Source of the DNA: an uncultured Veillonella sp.
GTDB lineage: Bacteria > Bacillota > Negativicutes > Veillonellales > Veillonellaceae
DNA: 36,829 bases
Assembly: GCA_934202215.1 (NCBI GenBank)
Contig: CAKPXR010000010.1
Span: forward strand, 1-36,829
Reading direction: 5' to 3'
In this document: in pieces, positions 1 through 8,353 of the stretch
Position numbering within the stretch: the first letter of the stretch is position 1
Layout: each line of letters opens with the position of its first letter
Notes under the pieces: model-generated
What the model saw: the letters and a program-made list of their open reading frames with translations, nothing else
What the model was told of the DNA's origin: nothing
Database searches by the model: none
Position numbers and translations under genes: made by a program

Positions 1-42
1 TAACCATTTTGTGTGCGCAAGGCTCTGTGTCTTTGTTGCCAT
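1..42 (-). CDS. tnpA: IS200-family transposase TnpA, N-terminal 14 codons only
   Basis: Translating from the ATG at 42-40 gives MATKTQSLAHTKWL, which matches the highly recognisable start of IS200-type Y1 (HUH) transposases, where an S-L-A-H-T-K-W motif precedes the K-Y-H-I-V-F block. TnpA is a small single-strand transposase (about 130-155 residues) that cuts and rejoins the top strand at each IS end. A Shine-Dalgarno AAAGGTGA (56-49) lies just upstream. The frame is open to the window edge. The catalytic HUH and tyrosine residues would be outside the window, so activity cannot be judged. Confidence 0.75.
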   Translation of the reverse strand, partial: MATKTQSLAHTKWL

Positions 43-44
43 AT

Positions 45-111
45 AAAATCACCTTTCTTTTGCATATAATGCGGCTTTAACACCTACATTATACTTAAGC
101 AAGGTGATTTT
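45..111 (-). promoter_or_regulatory. Leader stem that would sequester the tnpA ribosome binding site
   Basis: In the tnpA mRNA sense, the segment at 111-101 is an 11-nt perfect complement of 55-45, and the latter contains the AAGGTGA ribosome binding site. A second internal 7-bp complement (87-93 with 65-71) can stack inside. Transcripts entering from outside the element would therefore hide the SD. A TATAAT at 93-88 could start a shorter RNA lacking the distal arm, which would be translatable. Translational repression by a 5' leader structure is established for IS200; the details here are inferred from base pairing only. Confidence 0.6.
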
Positions 112-132
112 TTTGTATAACTTTCGTTGCCA

Positions 133-177
133 CACCCGCATAGCGGGTGGTTTAATGATTCGCGACTACGTCGCGAA
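133..177. repeat. Two adjacent hairpins at the IS200-type left end
   Basis: Hairpin 1 is CACCCGC-ATA-GCGGGTG (133-149). Hairpin 2 is TTCGCGAC-TAC-GTCGCGAA (159-177). Both are short, perfect and GC-rich in an AT-rich intergenic context, and they lie outside the tnpA leader. Subterminal imperfect hairpins are what Y1 transposases bind and cleave next to. Which of the two is the TnpA substrate cannot be told without the other end of the element. Confidence 0.55.
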
Positions 178-199
178 CCAGTCTAAAGACAATAATCAA

Positions 200-240
200 A
201 AAAGGACAGTACATACTAAAATAGTATGTACTGTCCTTTT
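200..240. terminator. Bidirectional intrinsic terminator after the men operon
   Basis: A 19-bp perfect stem (200-218 with 222-240) with a 3-nt loop begins with AAAA and ends with TTTT, so it can terminate in both directions. It lies 25 bp after the menI stop codon and would end the menFDHBECI transcript. In the other direction it would separate that operon from the IS element. Confidence 0.85.
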
Positions 241-265
241 ATCATTGTTTATTACTTATTATCTA

Positions 266-643
266 TTACCGATCAAAGTCCACGATGGCCAATGTTACGG
301 TTACTTGAGAAATGAGTCGTTCTACATCGTCCTTCATGTCAAAACGCCATACATGTGAGGTTTTTCCTTTCACCAATAGTGTACCATGGGCTGTTAAAGA
401 GCCTTCACACCGTGCAGGACGCAAATGGTTAGCTGTAATAGATTGACCTACACCGAATTTATCCGGTCCAATGAGTTCGTTACTCATCATCCCCGCTGCA
501 ATTTCTGCAAAGGCTAAAGTCGCCCCTCCATTTAGGTAACCTTGCGGTTGCTTGTGAAAATCGTCTAAATTCATTTTTGCCACACATGTAGTATCACTTG
601 TCATTTGAGGCTTTTCAATTTGTAAAGATTCTATCAAATTCAT
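266..643 (-). CDS. menI: Hotdog-fold thioesterase, probable 1,4-dihydroxy-2-naphthoyl-CoA hydrolase
   Basis: A 125-residue single-domain PaaI/EntH-type hotdog thioesterase. Its place as last gene of a men operon points to hydrolysis of DHNA-CoA to DHNA, the step after MenB. The family signature is seen as GYLNGGATLAFAE (35-47). Glu47 is in the position of the catalytic carboxylate, nine residues after the residue that is usually His (HGG); here that residue is Asn38, a mild oddity. I chose the ATG at 643 because it overlaps the menC stop as ATGA and has GGAG upstream; a TTG at 664 would add seven residues but has less support. Function is assigned from context as much as from sequence, because this fold accepts many acyl-CoAs. 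Confidence 0.8.
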   Translation of the reverse strand: MNLIESLQIEKPQMTSDTTCVAKMNLDDFHKQPQGYLNGGATLAFAEIAAGMMSNELIGPDKFGVGQSITANHLRPARCEGSLTAHGTLLVKGKTSHVWRFDMKDDVERLISQVTVTLAIVDFDR

Positions 644-1791
644 AGTATTCGTTTCTCCACACAATACGCTTCTAATCGATCATCAAAAACGGTTACACCT
701 AACCCATCACCATCAGGCACGTGCATTACACCATTTTTAAAAGTAAGGTCGGGATAAATGAGGTCTCGCTCAAAGTATCTATCAGAATCCGATAAATCCC
801 CTGCCATATAGGAATCACCTAGTGCAGCGAGTTGAGCATGGAGCATTTTAGAAACTCCAGTCTCCACCATGCTACCAATCCAATATGGAATATGACTTTC
901 TCTACAGAGATTAATAGCTGCCTTCGTTGGCACAAGACCACCCATGCGCCCTACTTTTATATTAAGTATGTCAATCAGGCCATATTCAATAGCATAGGAT
1001 AAATCATCATAGCCTAATATAGATTCATCTAAACAGATAGGTGTTTCAATATTCCAATCATCGTTATTGAGATGTTCCCACTTCCATTCCTTATAGGATT
1101 GAAGCGTCGTCATAGCAAAGGGCTCTTCTATACAGGCTAAATTCAGATCGTTAAAGTGACGGACCTTGTCAATGTCATCATACAAATAGCTTTGGTTTGC
1201 ATCAGCCGCTAAGACTAGATTTGGATACTGCTTGCGAACGAGTGATACCCGTTCATAGCCATCTGTGGGGTTCACTTTTAACTTAATGCGCTTACAACCA
1301 TTTACCACATGAACTTCTACTGCATCTAACAATTGTTCCATCGGTACATCACCGATAACAACACCACTTTCAATGGTGTCTTGTAAGGATTGCCCCATGA
1401 TATAGGACACAGAGTTTACACCCAATCGCTCACAATGAAGATTAATAAGGGCATTTTCTACAGCAGCAATGGTCATAGGCATATGATCTCGATTTAGCCA
1501 GAACTGTAACTGACGCACATAGGTCATAAGAGGTTTAGGTCGCATCAAGCGAAGATTAAAAATATAATCATCCACTAATTTTTTCCAACATGTATCTACG
1601 GTTTCCGCTGTATAGAACGGCTCTGTGAAAGCCACACATTCTCCATAACCAACATAACCTTGTTGGTCCTCAATGCGAATGACAATGGTTTCTCGCTCTT
1701 TTACCTCACCCTTAGCAGTTTTAAAATTAAACTTCATTGGAAGTTTAAGGCGATATGTAGTTATGCTTTTAAAATTTAAAATATCATTCAT
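640..1791 (-). CDS. menC: o-Succinylbenzoate synthase
   Basis: An enolase-superfamily enzyme (383 residues) that dehydrates SHCHC to o-succinylbenzoate in menaquinone synthesis. The capping domain comes first, followed by the barrel with the expected catalytic set: K170-L-K172 at the end of strand 2, metal ligands Asp197 (in LAADANQ), Glu222 (IEEP) and Asp255 (CLDES), and Lys279 (IKVGRMGG). The length is typical of the Firmicutes-type MenC. The superfamily also contains N-succinylamino-acid racemases, but position between menE and menI makes OSB synthase the natural call. It starts 7 nt after menE and shares ATGA with menI, so translation is probably coupled. Confidence 0.93.
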   Translation of the reverse strand: MNDILNFKSITTYRLKLPMKFNFKTAKGEVKERETIVIRIEDQQGYVGYGECVAFTEPFYTAETVDTCWKKLVDDYIFNLRLMRPKPLMTYVRQLQFWLNRDHMPMTIAAVENALINLHCERLGVNSVSYIMGQSLQDTIESGVVIGDVPMEQLLDAVEVHVVNGCKRIKLKVNPTDGYERVSLVRKQYPNLVLAADANQSYLYDDIDKVRHFNDLNLACIEEPFAMTTLQSYKEWKWEHLNNDDWNIETPICLDESILGYDDLSYAIEYGLIDILNIKVGRMGGLVPTKAAINLCRESHIPYWIGSMVETGVSKMLHAQLAALGDSYMAGDLSDSDRYFERDLIYPDLTFKNGVMHVPDGDGLGVTVFDDRLEAYCVEKRIL

Positions 1792-1798
1792 AGACGCC

Positions 1799-3232
1799 TC
1801 AATCTTCTAAATGCAGTTCATTACGCACAATTTTACCTGTGCCATTACGAGGCAACGCAGATAAAATTCTTACATACTTAGGTATTTTATACTTAGCCAA
1901 TGAAGAGGTCATAAAGGATAAAATCTCATCGATCAGCATACTTTCACCATCATGAAAAGCCACAAATAGCGCTGGTACTTGCCCCCATTTAGAATCAGGT
2001 ACAGGTACTACGGCACACTCCTTCACAGTTGGCAATGTATAGACTAGATCCTCTAGCTCCTTGGGATAGATATTTTCTCCACCAGAGATAATAAGATCTT
2101 TGCGACGATTCAGAATATATACAAAGCCATCTTCATCAACATAGCCAATATCATCAGTATTTAGGTCACCATCGATAGGTTCCTTGTCGATATACCCAGT
2201 CATAACCATAGGGCCTGTCAAATGGATTTCACCAACTCCATCCGCATCAGGATTATCAATACGAACCTGCATACCAGGTAATGGCGTGCCTATAGAATCT
2301 CTTTTGTGAGGGTAGTCTAATACAGAAAAGGTCACACTTTGACTAAAAGTTTCAGTCATGCCATAGGTCTTGTAAATTGGTAATGATTTCTTTTCACAAG
2401 CATCAATAAGTGCCATAGGAATGAACTCACCACCAAGCAGAATCACTCGTAATGTATGATGTGTAATCTTCGGCTCTAATTGTGTTAAAATCGTTGGAAC
2501 TAAAGACATCATATTGATTTGATTTGACTCAATAAGCTCTAAAACCTTTGCCTCATCGTATTTAGGCAATATGGTGATAGCCGTTCCATTATAAAGTGAT
2601 CGCATCAAGATAGATAATCCACTGACATGGAACAACGGTAATACCATAAGCCAATTATCTTGTTCGGTTTTACCTAGTACTTCTTGAGATGCTTGTACAT
2701 GAGCTCTAATCTGCCCCCATCGAAGAGGTACGGACTTAAACTGACCTGTTGTAGCACTAGTATTCATAATAGCGGCAATGTCTGTGTCCTCAAAAGTCCA
2801 ATTAAAGGTATCTTCTTCTAACGCTACTGAGAAAATATATTCTAAAGGCTCGAATTCAATGGTAGAAATTGAATTCGATACATCCGAATCAAGTAAACTT
2901 GATACTTGCTCATTATCTAGATTCAGTAGTTGATTACGCCGTTCTTTACTATGTAATACGGTAGTAATACCTAATTGTTTCAATTGTGTCTCTATCTCGT
3001 TAGGCTTAAGATGTACATTCAACAGCAATACCTCTTTATGCACTAGCATAACTGCTAGTATATAAATCGCCATAGTAACAGAGTTGTCCGATAAAATGGC
3101 CACACGAGAGATTTCAAGAGGTAGCAATTCACTAGCCACATGAAGCACACCGCCATATATATCGTTATAGGTATATTCATTTATACATATGCGATTAGGA
3201 TAGTGCTGTGCACCATACCGTAACCATTCCAT
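1799..3232 (-). CDS. menE: o-Succinylbenzoate--CoA ligase
   Basis: An adenylate-forming enzyme (477 residues) that activates o-succinylbenzoate to OSB-CoA, the MenB substrate. Motifs in order are the phosphate loop NTSATTGQFK (157-166), FHVSG (201-205), YGMTET (290-295), the Asp of NTDDIG (358-363), the hinge NRRKDLIISGGENIYP (375-390) and the C-terminal catalytic Lys467 in NGTGK. The phosphate loop departs from the usual TSGTTGxPK: its Gly is Ala and its Pro is Phe. The gene is separated from menB by 145 bp containing a GC-rich hairpin, so its expression may be set partly separately from the upstream genes. Confidence 0.93.
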   Translation of the reverse strand: MEWLRYGAQHYPNRICINEYTYNDIYGGVLHVASELLPLEISRVAILSDNSVTMAIYILAVMLVHKEVLLLNVHLKPNEIETQLKQLGITTVLHSKERRNQLLNLDNEQVSSLLDSDVSNSISTIEFEPLEYIFSVALEEDTFNWTFEDTDIAAIMNTSATTGQFKSVPLRWGQIRAHVQASQEVLGKTEQDNWLMVLPLFHVSGLSILMRSLYNGTAITILPKYDEAKVLELIESNQINMMSLVPTILTQLEPKITHHTLRVILLGGEFIPMALIDACEKKSLPIYKTYGMTETFSQSVTFSVLDYPHKRDSIGTPLPGMQVRIDNPDADGVGEIHLTGPMVMTGYIDKEPIDGDLNTDDIGYVDEDGFVYILNRRKDLIISGGENIYPKELEDLVYTLPTVKECAVVPVPDSKWGQVPALFVAFHDGESMLIDEILSFMTSSLAKYKIPKYVRILSALPRNGTGKIVRNELHLED

Positions 3233-3301
3233 CGTCTCACCTCGTATCTAAAAATAATGCCTCATGATTAATAATTAATAACCACAGATATTACAAGAAA
3301 G

Positions 3302-3320
3302 GCGCCTCATATAGAGGCGC
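3302..3320 (-). terminator. Weak terminator-like hairpin between menB and menE
   Basis: GCGCCTC-ATATA-GAGGCGC forms a 7-bp GC-rich stem. In the minus sense it is followed by CTTTCTTG, a poor U-tract. It would allow partial read-through from menB into menE-menC-menI or act as an RNA-processing or stability element. I see no convincing promoter for menE in the remaining spacer. Confidence 0.4.
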
Positions 3321-3377
3321 ACTTGTCGTTTTTACAATGAATCCCGTCCCTAGTAATAGACTCGTAATACATTCCGA

Positions 3378-4220
3378 TTAAGGGAATTTGGGGAATTGTT
3401 TGAAGTTCGGTTTACGTTTTTCTTTGAACGCATCACGGCCTTCTTTTGCTTCATCAATTGTGTAGTACATTAATGTAGCATCGCCTGCAAATTGTTGTAA
3501 ACCTGCAAGACCATCTGTGTCAGCGTTGAAGGCACCCTTCAACATACGCAATGCCATTGGGGACAATTCAAGAATTTCGTTACACCATTGAACTGTTTCT
3601 TCTTCCAATTTGTCGAATGGTACAACACAGTTAACCATGCCCATTTCATATGCTTGAGCAGCTGTGTATTGACGGCAAAGGAACCATACTTCACGAGCAC
3701 GTTTATGTCCAATCATACGAGCCAAATAACCTGCACCGTAACCGGCATCGAAGGAACCTACGCGAGGACCAGTTTGACCAAATTTAGCATTTTCAGAAGC
3801 GATGGTAAGGTCACAAACGATGTGCAAAACATGTCCGCCACCGATAGCAAAACCATTAACCATAGCAATTACAGGTTTTGGAATAACGCGAATCAAACGT
3901 TGTAAATCAAGAACGTTCAAACGAGGTACATTATCTTCGCCTACATAACCACCATGACCGCGTACGCTTTGGTCACCACCGGAGCAGAATGCTTCTTTAT
4001 CTTCACCTTGACCGTGGTTTGCACCAGTCAATACGATTACGCCTACTTCGTTATCTTCACGAGCTACTGTGAAAGCATCGATTAACTCCATAACAGTTTT
4101 AGGACGGAATGCGTTACGTACCTGTGGGCGATTAATAGTAATTTTTGCAATGCCATTATATGTTTCGTAAATTACGTCTTCATAATTACGATCCAATACT
4201 TTCCAATCAAATTTGCTCAT
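3378..4220 (-). CDS. menB: 1,4-Dihydroxy-2-naphthoyl-CoA synthase
   Basis: A crotonase-fold enzyme (280 residues) that closes the ring of OSB-CoA to give DHNA-CoA. The sequence has the family hallmarks: SGGDQ (80-84), the oxyanion-hole and helix block [10 protein letters not shown] (123-132) and [15 protein letters not shown] (148-162), then the C-terminal [11 protein letters not shown] tail that swaps between subunits in MenB hexamers. The length is normal for the family. It begins 4 nt after the menH stop, so it belongs to the same transcript. This is the most securely identified gene of the operon. Confidence 0.97.
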   Translation of the reverse strand: MSKFDWKVLDRNYEDVIYETYNGIAKITINRPQVRNAFRPKTVMELIDAFTVAREDNEVGVIVLTGANHGQGEDKEAFCSGGDQSVRGHGGYVGEDNVPRLNVLDLQRLIRVIPKPVIAMVNGFAIGGGHVLHIVCDLTIASENAKFGQTGPRVGSFDAGYGAGYLARMIGHKRAREVWFLCRQYTAAQAYEMGMVNCVVPFDKLEEETVQWCNEILELSPMALRMLKGAFNADTDGLAGLQQFAGDATLMYYTIDEAKEGRDAFKEKRKPNFKQFPKFP

Positions 4221-4224
4221 GGCC

Positions 4225-5085
4225 TTAACCTTTCTTGTGTAAAAAATCTAATACCGCTTGTTCAAAGACCTGCGGTTTTTCTATATGTACATTATGTCCC
4301 GCCCCTTCGACGACGACATGTTTAAAGTTTGGCAACTTGCCAAAGACATCTCTTCCTATTGTAGTATATTTTGTATCTAATGCGCCACTCACATATAGAC
4401 CTTTACATGATAATTTTTCTAATTGATTACCGACATATATCATAACACCTTGGCCAGATCCACGTAGGGTACATGCTAATGCGTATGGACTATTATGAGA
4501 ACGACGTAAATGAATTAATTCAGTCACCTCTGGTAAAAGCTGCTTTTGACTTTCAAAAATAGGAGCCTCCGCCCAACGCGAAGCAAACCAAAAACCATCG
4601 TTATGTTCGATATGATATGCTAATTCTTCATCAGCCTTACGACGTTCTGCTCGCTCAGCCTCTGAAGCAATCCCCACAGATCCACTTTCAAGAATAAGCC
4701 CTTGAATTTCGCTGTCATACTGTAATGCATAAGAAAGTGCTATACGAGCCCCCATAGAGTAGCCCATGAGATAATATCTATCACCTACCATATGATAAAT
4801 AACCGTATGCAAATCCTCTAGCATTTTAGGAATTGTATATGCCGCATCATCTTCAGGAATATCAGAATCACCATGGCCAATCAAGTCAATACGGATTAAA
4901 CGATAACCTGGTAAATTGATAGAATCCCAAGTATAACTGGATTCCGAAAATCCATGAAGACACACGATAGATTCCCCATCACCTACCACAGTTAAACCAT
5001 AGCGATAATCTCCCAAATCAAAATACATACGTTGCGTGGGATTGCATAAAGCATTATCTACAATAGTGCAAAAATACTGACTCAT
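4225..5085 (-). CDS. menH: Alpha/beta hydrolase, SHCHC synthase (MenH)
   Basis: An alpha/beta-hydrolase of 286 residues, expected to eliminate pyruvate from SEPHCHC to give SHCHC. The catalytic triad can be read: Ser110 in the nucleophile elbow GYSMG (108-112), Asp237 in SGALD and His264 in GAGHN. The oxyanion loop is LHGFSESS (43-50). The ATG overlaps the menD stop as ATGA. Alpha/beta-hydrolases are hard to assign from sequence alone; position between menD and menB is what makes MenH the best call. It is slightly longer than the E. coli enzyme (252 residues). Confidence 0.9.
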   Translation of the reverse strand: MSQYFCTIVDNALCNPTQRMYFDLGDYRYGLTVVGDGESIVCLHGFSESSYTWDSINLPGYRLIRIDLIGHGDSDIPEDDAAYTIPKMLEDLHTVIYHMVGDRYYLMGYSMGARIALSYALQYDSEIQGLILESGSVGIASEAERAERRKADEELAYHIEHNDGFWFASRWAEAPIFESQKQLLPEVTELIHLRRSHNSPYALACTLRGSGQGVMIYVGNQLEKLSCKGLYVSGALDTKYTTIGRDVFGKLPNFKHVVVEGAGHNVHIEKPQVFEQAVLDFLHKKG

Positions 5086-6872
5086 AGTAATGCCTCCATA
5101 TCAACTGAAACCTTCGTATATTTCTTATGCAATTCTCTGCTATACTCCCGATTTGTAGGGATTTCAATAATATGAACACCTAATTCTGAGCTAACTTTAT
5201 CTAGTACAGAACCCAATTCATCAGGACTTGAGATTTTAGTATAGACACAACCATAGAGTTTGGCCGCCCCACTGTAATCTAAGCCTTGAGATGTGGAGAA
5301 CAAGTAATCAAAATGCTTTGTTCCCTTTTGCGGTAAATATTCAAAAATACCGCCCCCATCATTATTATGCAAAATAATGGTTAGATTTAAATTATGAGTT
5401 TTGGCCACAGCCAATCCATTCAAATCATGGAACAAGGATAAATCTCCTGTCACTAAATACGTAGGTTTTCCATTGGCGGCGACCCCTAGCGCCGTTGAAA
5501 TAGTGCCATCAATGCCATTGACACCTCGATTGCCGTAAAGAACCGCCTTAGATTCCCCACTAAACCAGAAGTAATCAAAATCTCGAATAGTCATACTATT
5601 AGCAACGAAAATTTGTCCATCGTCAAGGATATGTTCTTGCAACTCACGTATGGTTCGCCCTTCAAAACAATGAGGCTCATCAATAGCTGTACTTAGTTGC
5701 TTTTTACCCTCTTGATCTAACCGTTGCCATATTTTTAAGTACTCATCAGAATTATTGTGTTTTCCATATAAATGAGTAAAGACGTCAGTGCTAGCTTGCA
5801 CATGCATGGTAGTTTTACCTGTTGGGTTCATGGAGTCCATCGTAGGATTTACCTCGATATACTCCACATCAGTCCAGCTAGCAATCATCTGTTGTACACG
5901 TTTTGATACAACGATTTGGCCGAACTGAATTACACAATCTGGTTTCAGCTCACGCCAAAGAGCTTGCCCCGCTAATAATGCATCATACGTAGAGATAACA
6001 ACATTATTAGTATCAATCCCCTCTTTATTGCTTTGATTATCCGACGACTTATAACGTCGTCTTACATTAGACAACGGATCAGCCAAAATAGGGGCTTGTA
6101 AAGCCTCCCCAAAGGAACGAATCGTATTAGCTTCATCTATATCGATCTGTGGGCCTGCTAGGATAAGGATACGATCATATCTTTCAAGTAAATCATTAAT
6201 CTCGTTTGTACCATCATTTCCATGAGCAATATCAATTGCATTATTAAAATGAGTCAAATTATTTCTATTATCACAGCCAAACACACTACCATAGTTTGGT
6301 TTAACCACTTTAAAGGAACTGCGACCAGCCTCAAAATGGTTACGGCTCAATTCTGGCACCAATGGTTCAAAGAGAGGCACATTAATATGGACAGGCCCTT
6401 TTTTAGTATCCATCGCTTTCATATATGCTTTACGTGCTACTTGACGAGGATATATATAGTAATGAGATTCTTGAGGCACTGCTAATTCTTCATAGTAGTT
6501 TACAGCTGTACCAAAGATTTTGTGCTGATCTACAGTCTGAGGAGCCCCTACATGCAATAATGTATGAGGTCTATCCGCAGACAGTACAATGAGCGGAACC
6601 CCGCTATATTGAGCTTCCAAAACAGCTGGCAAATAATGGGCTACTGCCGAACCTGAGGTACATACGAGTACAGTCGGTTCTTTATGAGTCTTTGCAATGC
6701 CTAGAGCCATAAAACTAGCAGAGCGCTCATCTATATTCATATAGGTTTCAAATCCTTCATGCTCCTTGAACAGCATGGCCATCGTCGTAGAACGAGAACC
6801 AGGGCTAAACACAGCATGACGAACGCCGAGTTGGTAGAACTCGTCTACCAAGGCAGCAATATATTCATTCAT
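5082..6872 (-). CDS. menD: SEPHCHC synthase (thiamine-diphosphate dependent)
   Basis: This enzyme adds a succinyl semialdehyde unit from 2-oxoglutarate to isochorismate, the committed step of menaquinone synthesis. N-terminal hallmarks are FSPGSRST and the ThDP-activating Glu in DERSASF, followed by CTSGSAVAHYLPAVLEA. The C-terminal ThDP/Mg block is GNRGVNGIDGTIST, then TGDLSLFHDLNGL and NNDGGGIFEYLPQ. I place the start at the ATG at 6872 (596 residues) because AAAGGG sits 6 nt upstream. A TTG at 6887 is in frame, but its own codons would contain that ribosome binding site. The stop overlaps menH by 4 nt. Confidence 0.95.
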   Translation of the reverse strand: MNEYIAALVDEFYQLGVRHAVFSPGSRSTTMAMLFKEHEGFETYMNIDERSASFMALGIAKTHKEPTVLVCTSGSAVAHYLPAVLEAQYSGVPLIVLSADRPHTLLHVGAPQTVDQHKIFGTAVNYYEELAVPQESHYYIYPRQVARKAYMKAMDTKKGPVHINVPLFEPLVPELSRNHFEAGRSSFKVVKPNYGSVFGCDNRNNLTHFNNAIDIAHGNDGTNEINDLLERYDRILILAGPQIDIDEANTIRSFGEALQAPILADPLSNVRRRYKSSDNQSNKEGIDTNNVVISTYDALLAGQALWRELKPDCVIQFGQIVVSKRVQQMIASWTDVEYIEVNPTMDSMNPTGKTTMHVQASTDVFTHLYGKHNNSDEYLKIWQRLDQEGKKQLSTAIDEPHCFEGRTIRELQEHILDDGQIFVANSMTIRDFDYFWFSGESKAVLYGNRGVNGIDGTISTALGVAANGKPTYLVTGDLSLFHDLNGLAVAKTHNLNLTIILHNNDGGGIFEYLPQKGTKHFDYLFSTSQGLDYSGAAKLYGCVYTKISSPDELGSVLDKVSSELGVHIIEIPTNREYSRELHKKYTKVSVDMEALL

Positions 6873-6888
6873 TATATTCCCTTTCAAA

Positions 6889-6902
6889 CACCTCTAGAGG
6901 TG
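6889..6902. promoter_or_regulatory. Perfect 14-bp palindrome in the menF-menD gap
   Basis: CACCTCTAGAGGTG is a perfect palindrome just after the menF stop and upstream of the menD ribosome binding site. Its inner 12 bp, ACCTCTAGAGGT, recur exactly in the promoter region of the substrate-binding protein gene (26608-26619). It could be an operator or a small RNA hairpin. Function is unknown. Confidence 0.35.
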
Positions 6903-6911
6903 CGGAAACAA

Positions 6912-8054
6912 TTATAAAGCATCAAGAATAGTGCGCATTTTATTATTAGTTTCAGCGTATTCTTCATCCGCATCAGAATCGGCTACAACGCCACATCCTG
7001 CATAGGCATACAATACATTGTCCATGATAAGAGCAGATCGTATGGCAACTACAACGATGCCGTCCCCCATATCCTTCATAAAACCAAAAGGCGCTGCGTA
7101 CATACCGCGTTCATGGGATTCGTATTCTTGTAACAACGCCAGCGCTTTTTCTCTCGGTTCACCACCAAGGGCTGGTGTAGGATGTAGGATTTTAGCCCAT
7201 TCTACAAGAGATTTTGTGCTATCCTTTGCAGTAATTATGGTGCGCAAATGATAAAGATGAGATAACTCCATAATGCCTGTTTCCCCCACCGTAACATCTG
7301 GAGTAATTTGTTTCATCGTATTCACGATGCGGTCGAGCACGATATTATGTTCTACAAGATTTTTCTCACTAGTTAGTAATTGTTCCTTAGTCCACGCATT
7401 AGGACCATCCTTTGGCGCAGTACCAGCTAGAGCATAGCTTAATATTTCACTGCCGCGGTGGCGCACTAAAATTTCTGGCGATGCCCCTACAAAGGTACGC
7501 CCATCCTTTTCATAGCCAAAGATAAAGCAATTCGGATTATTATCGACTAAGTTAGCTAAAATACTTGCCACATTGTATGGTGTTTCGCTAGTAAATTCTA
7601 CCTCACGAGAGGAAACGACCTTAGTCATTTCACCTCTGCTTATGCCACTAGCAATAGCATTCATCAAACGATTCCAATCCGCCTTATCATCGCTGGTTTC
7701 ACTGTAGTTGTGATGAACTCGAGGCACCTCATAATTCTCAATGGGTACACTTTCACCAGCATGTAGATAGAAGGACTCCCCATTTTCTACAATGTAATAA
7801 TGGGTAAAAGCAATCATTTCATGGCCCATATTAGACCATTTAGGATCTTTTACAGTATCAAAAAAAGTATCCCCATAAAATACATAAGCGTAATTATGGC
7901 GATCGTCATCATTTTTAACCGTCGCTAGACGTTTAGCGCCCACAACGATGCGGTCACTTTGGCGATCCACCCAAAACACGCGTTCTTCATTGGGAAAATT
8001 CATCCAAAATGATACCGGACTATTCAGTTTTAACGGTTCTTTGTTATATTTCAT
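6912..8054 (-). CDS. menF: Isochorismate synthase
   Basis: A chorismate-utilising enzyme (380 residues) that isomerises chorismate to isochorismate, the entry to menaquinone synthesis. The conserved blocks are Lys145 (MTKVVSSRE), FVGASPEIL, ALAGT (208-212), SEKNLVEHNIV (229-239), HPTPALGGEP (291-300) and GCGVVADSDADEEYAET (353-369) with its magnesium-binding acidic cluster. MenF, EntC and DhbC are close relatives; the operon decides for MenF. It is the promoter-proximal gene. The 5' region is about 150 nt long and contains a terminator-like hairpin, so the whole operon may be controlled by attenuation. Confidence 0.95.
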   Translation of the reverse strand: MKYNKEPLKLNSPVSFWMNFPNEERVFWVDRQSDRIVVGAKRLATVKNDDDRHNYAYVFYGDTFFDTVKDPKWSNMGHEMIAFTHYYIVENGESFYLHAGESVPIENYEVPRVHHNYSETSDDKADWNRLMNAIASGISRGEMTKVVSSREVEFTSETPYNVASILANLVDNNPNCFIFGYEKDGRTFVGASPEILVRHRGSEILSYALAGTAPKDGPNAWTKEQLLTSEKNLVEHNIVLDRIVNTMKQITPDVTVGETGIMELSHLYHLRTIITAKDSTKSLVEWAKILHPTPALGGEPREKALALLQEYESHERGMYAAPFGFMKDMGDGIVVVAIRSALIMDNVLYAYAGCGVVADSDADEEYAETNNKMRTILDAL

Positions 8055-8096
8055 AGTTGTATGTCGCTATACGAAAAATAGACTATAGTAAAAACA

Positions 8097-8131
8097 CCTA
8101 ATATGTAGAAGATGTACTTCTACATATTAGG
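8097..8131 (-). terminator. Terminator-like hairpin in the menF leader (candidate attenuator)
   Basis: A 15-bp perfect stem (8097-8111 with 8117-8131) with a 5-nt loop is followed in the minus sense by GTGTTTTTAC. It lies between the likely menF promoter (8209-8217) and the menF start. A separate bidirectional terminator (8243-8290) already ends the purine operon, so this one is well placed to attenuate men transcription. An upstream TTAGGC (8169-8164) can pair with GCCTAA (8132-8127), which overlaps the stem base, so an alternative fold exists. Confidence 0.55.
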
Positions 8132-8208
8132 CGCCATCAATAGATTTCAAAATGTTGAGATGAGCCTAACGCCATCACACGTCGATGGGCCCTCTTTATA
8201 TCTACATT

Positions 8209-8217
8209 ATTATAACA
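8209..8217 (-). promoter_or_regulatory. Extended -10 promoter of the men operon
   Basis: In the minus sense the sequence reads TGTTATAAT (8217-8209), a consensus extended -10 (TGnTATAAT). No good -35 hexamer is visible, which extended -10 promoters tolerate. Transcription would start near 8202, leaving a leader of about 148 nt before menF. Confidence 0.55.
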
Positions 8218-8242
8218 TAGGTAACCATTAAAAGGTAGAAAA

Positions 8243-8290
8243 TAAAAACCTCTACACCACATGCGCTATGCATAAATGTAGAGGTTTTTA
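8243..8290. terminator. Bidirectional terminator after purD
   Basis: A 14-bp perfect stem (TAAAAACCTCTACA at 8243-8256 with 8277-8290) carries a 20-nt loop that itself holds a 4-bp hairpin (8261-8264 with 8270-8273). It has T-runs on both sides and ends the purE-to-purD transcript, 64 bp after the purD stop. Confidence 0.85.
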
Positions 8291-8353
8291 TATGTTTGAA
8301 ATGCTATTGTACTCTTTTAAATACATGTTTACATGATTTGAAAGACCTTTAGT

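Larger units (their letters stand above)
1..180 (-). mobile_element. IS200/IS605-family insertion sequence, left end (truncated by window edge)
   Basis: The first 14 codons of an IS200-type TnpA read leftwards off the window. Upstream of them lie a long leader and two compact hairpins (133-149 and 159-177), as expected for the subterminal palindromes that TnpA recognises at IS200/IS605 ends. This family has no terminal inverted repeats and makes no target duplication, so the exact outer end cannot be fixed from one side; about position 180 is an estimate. The element sits just past the terminator of the men operon, a neutral intergenic position. The rest of the element is outside the window, so whether it is intact is unknown. 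Confidence 0.72.
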
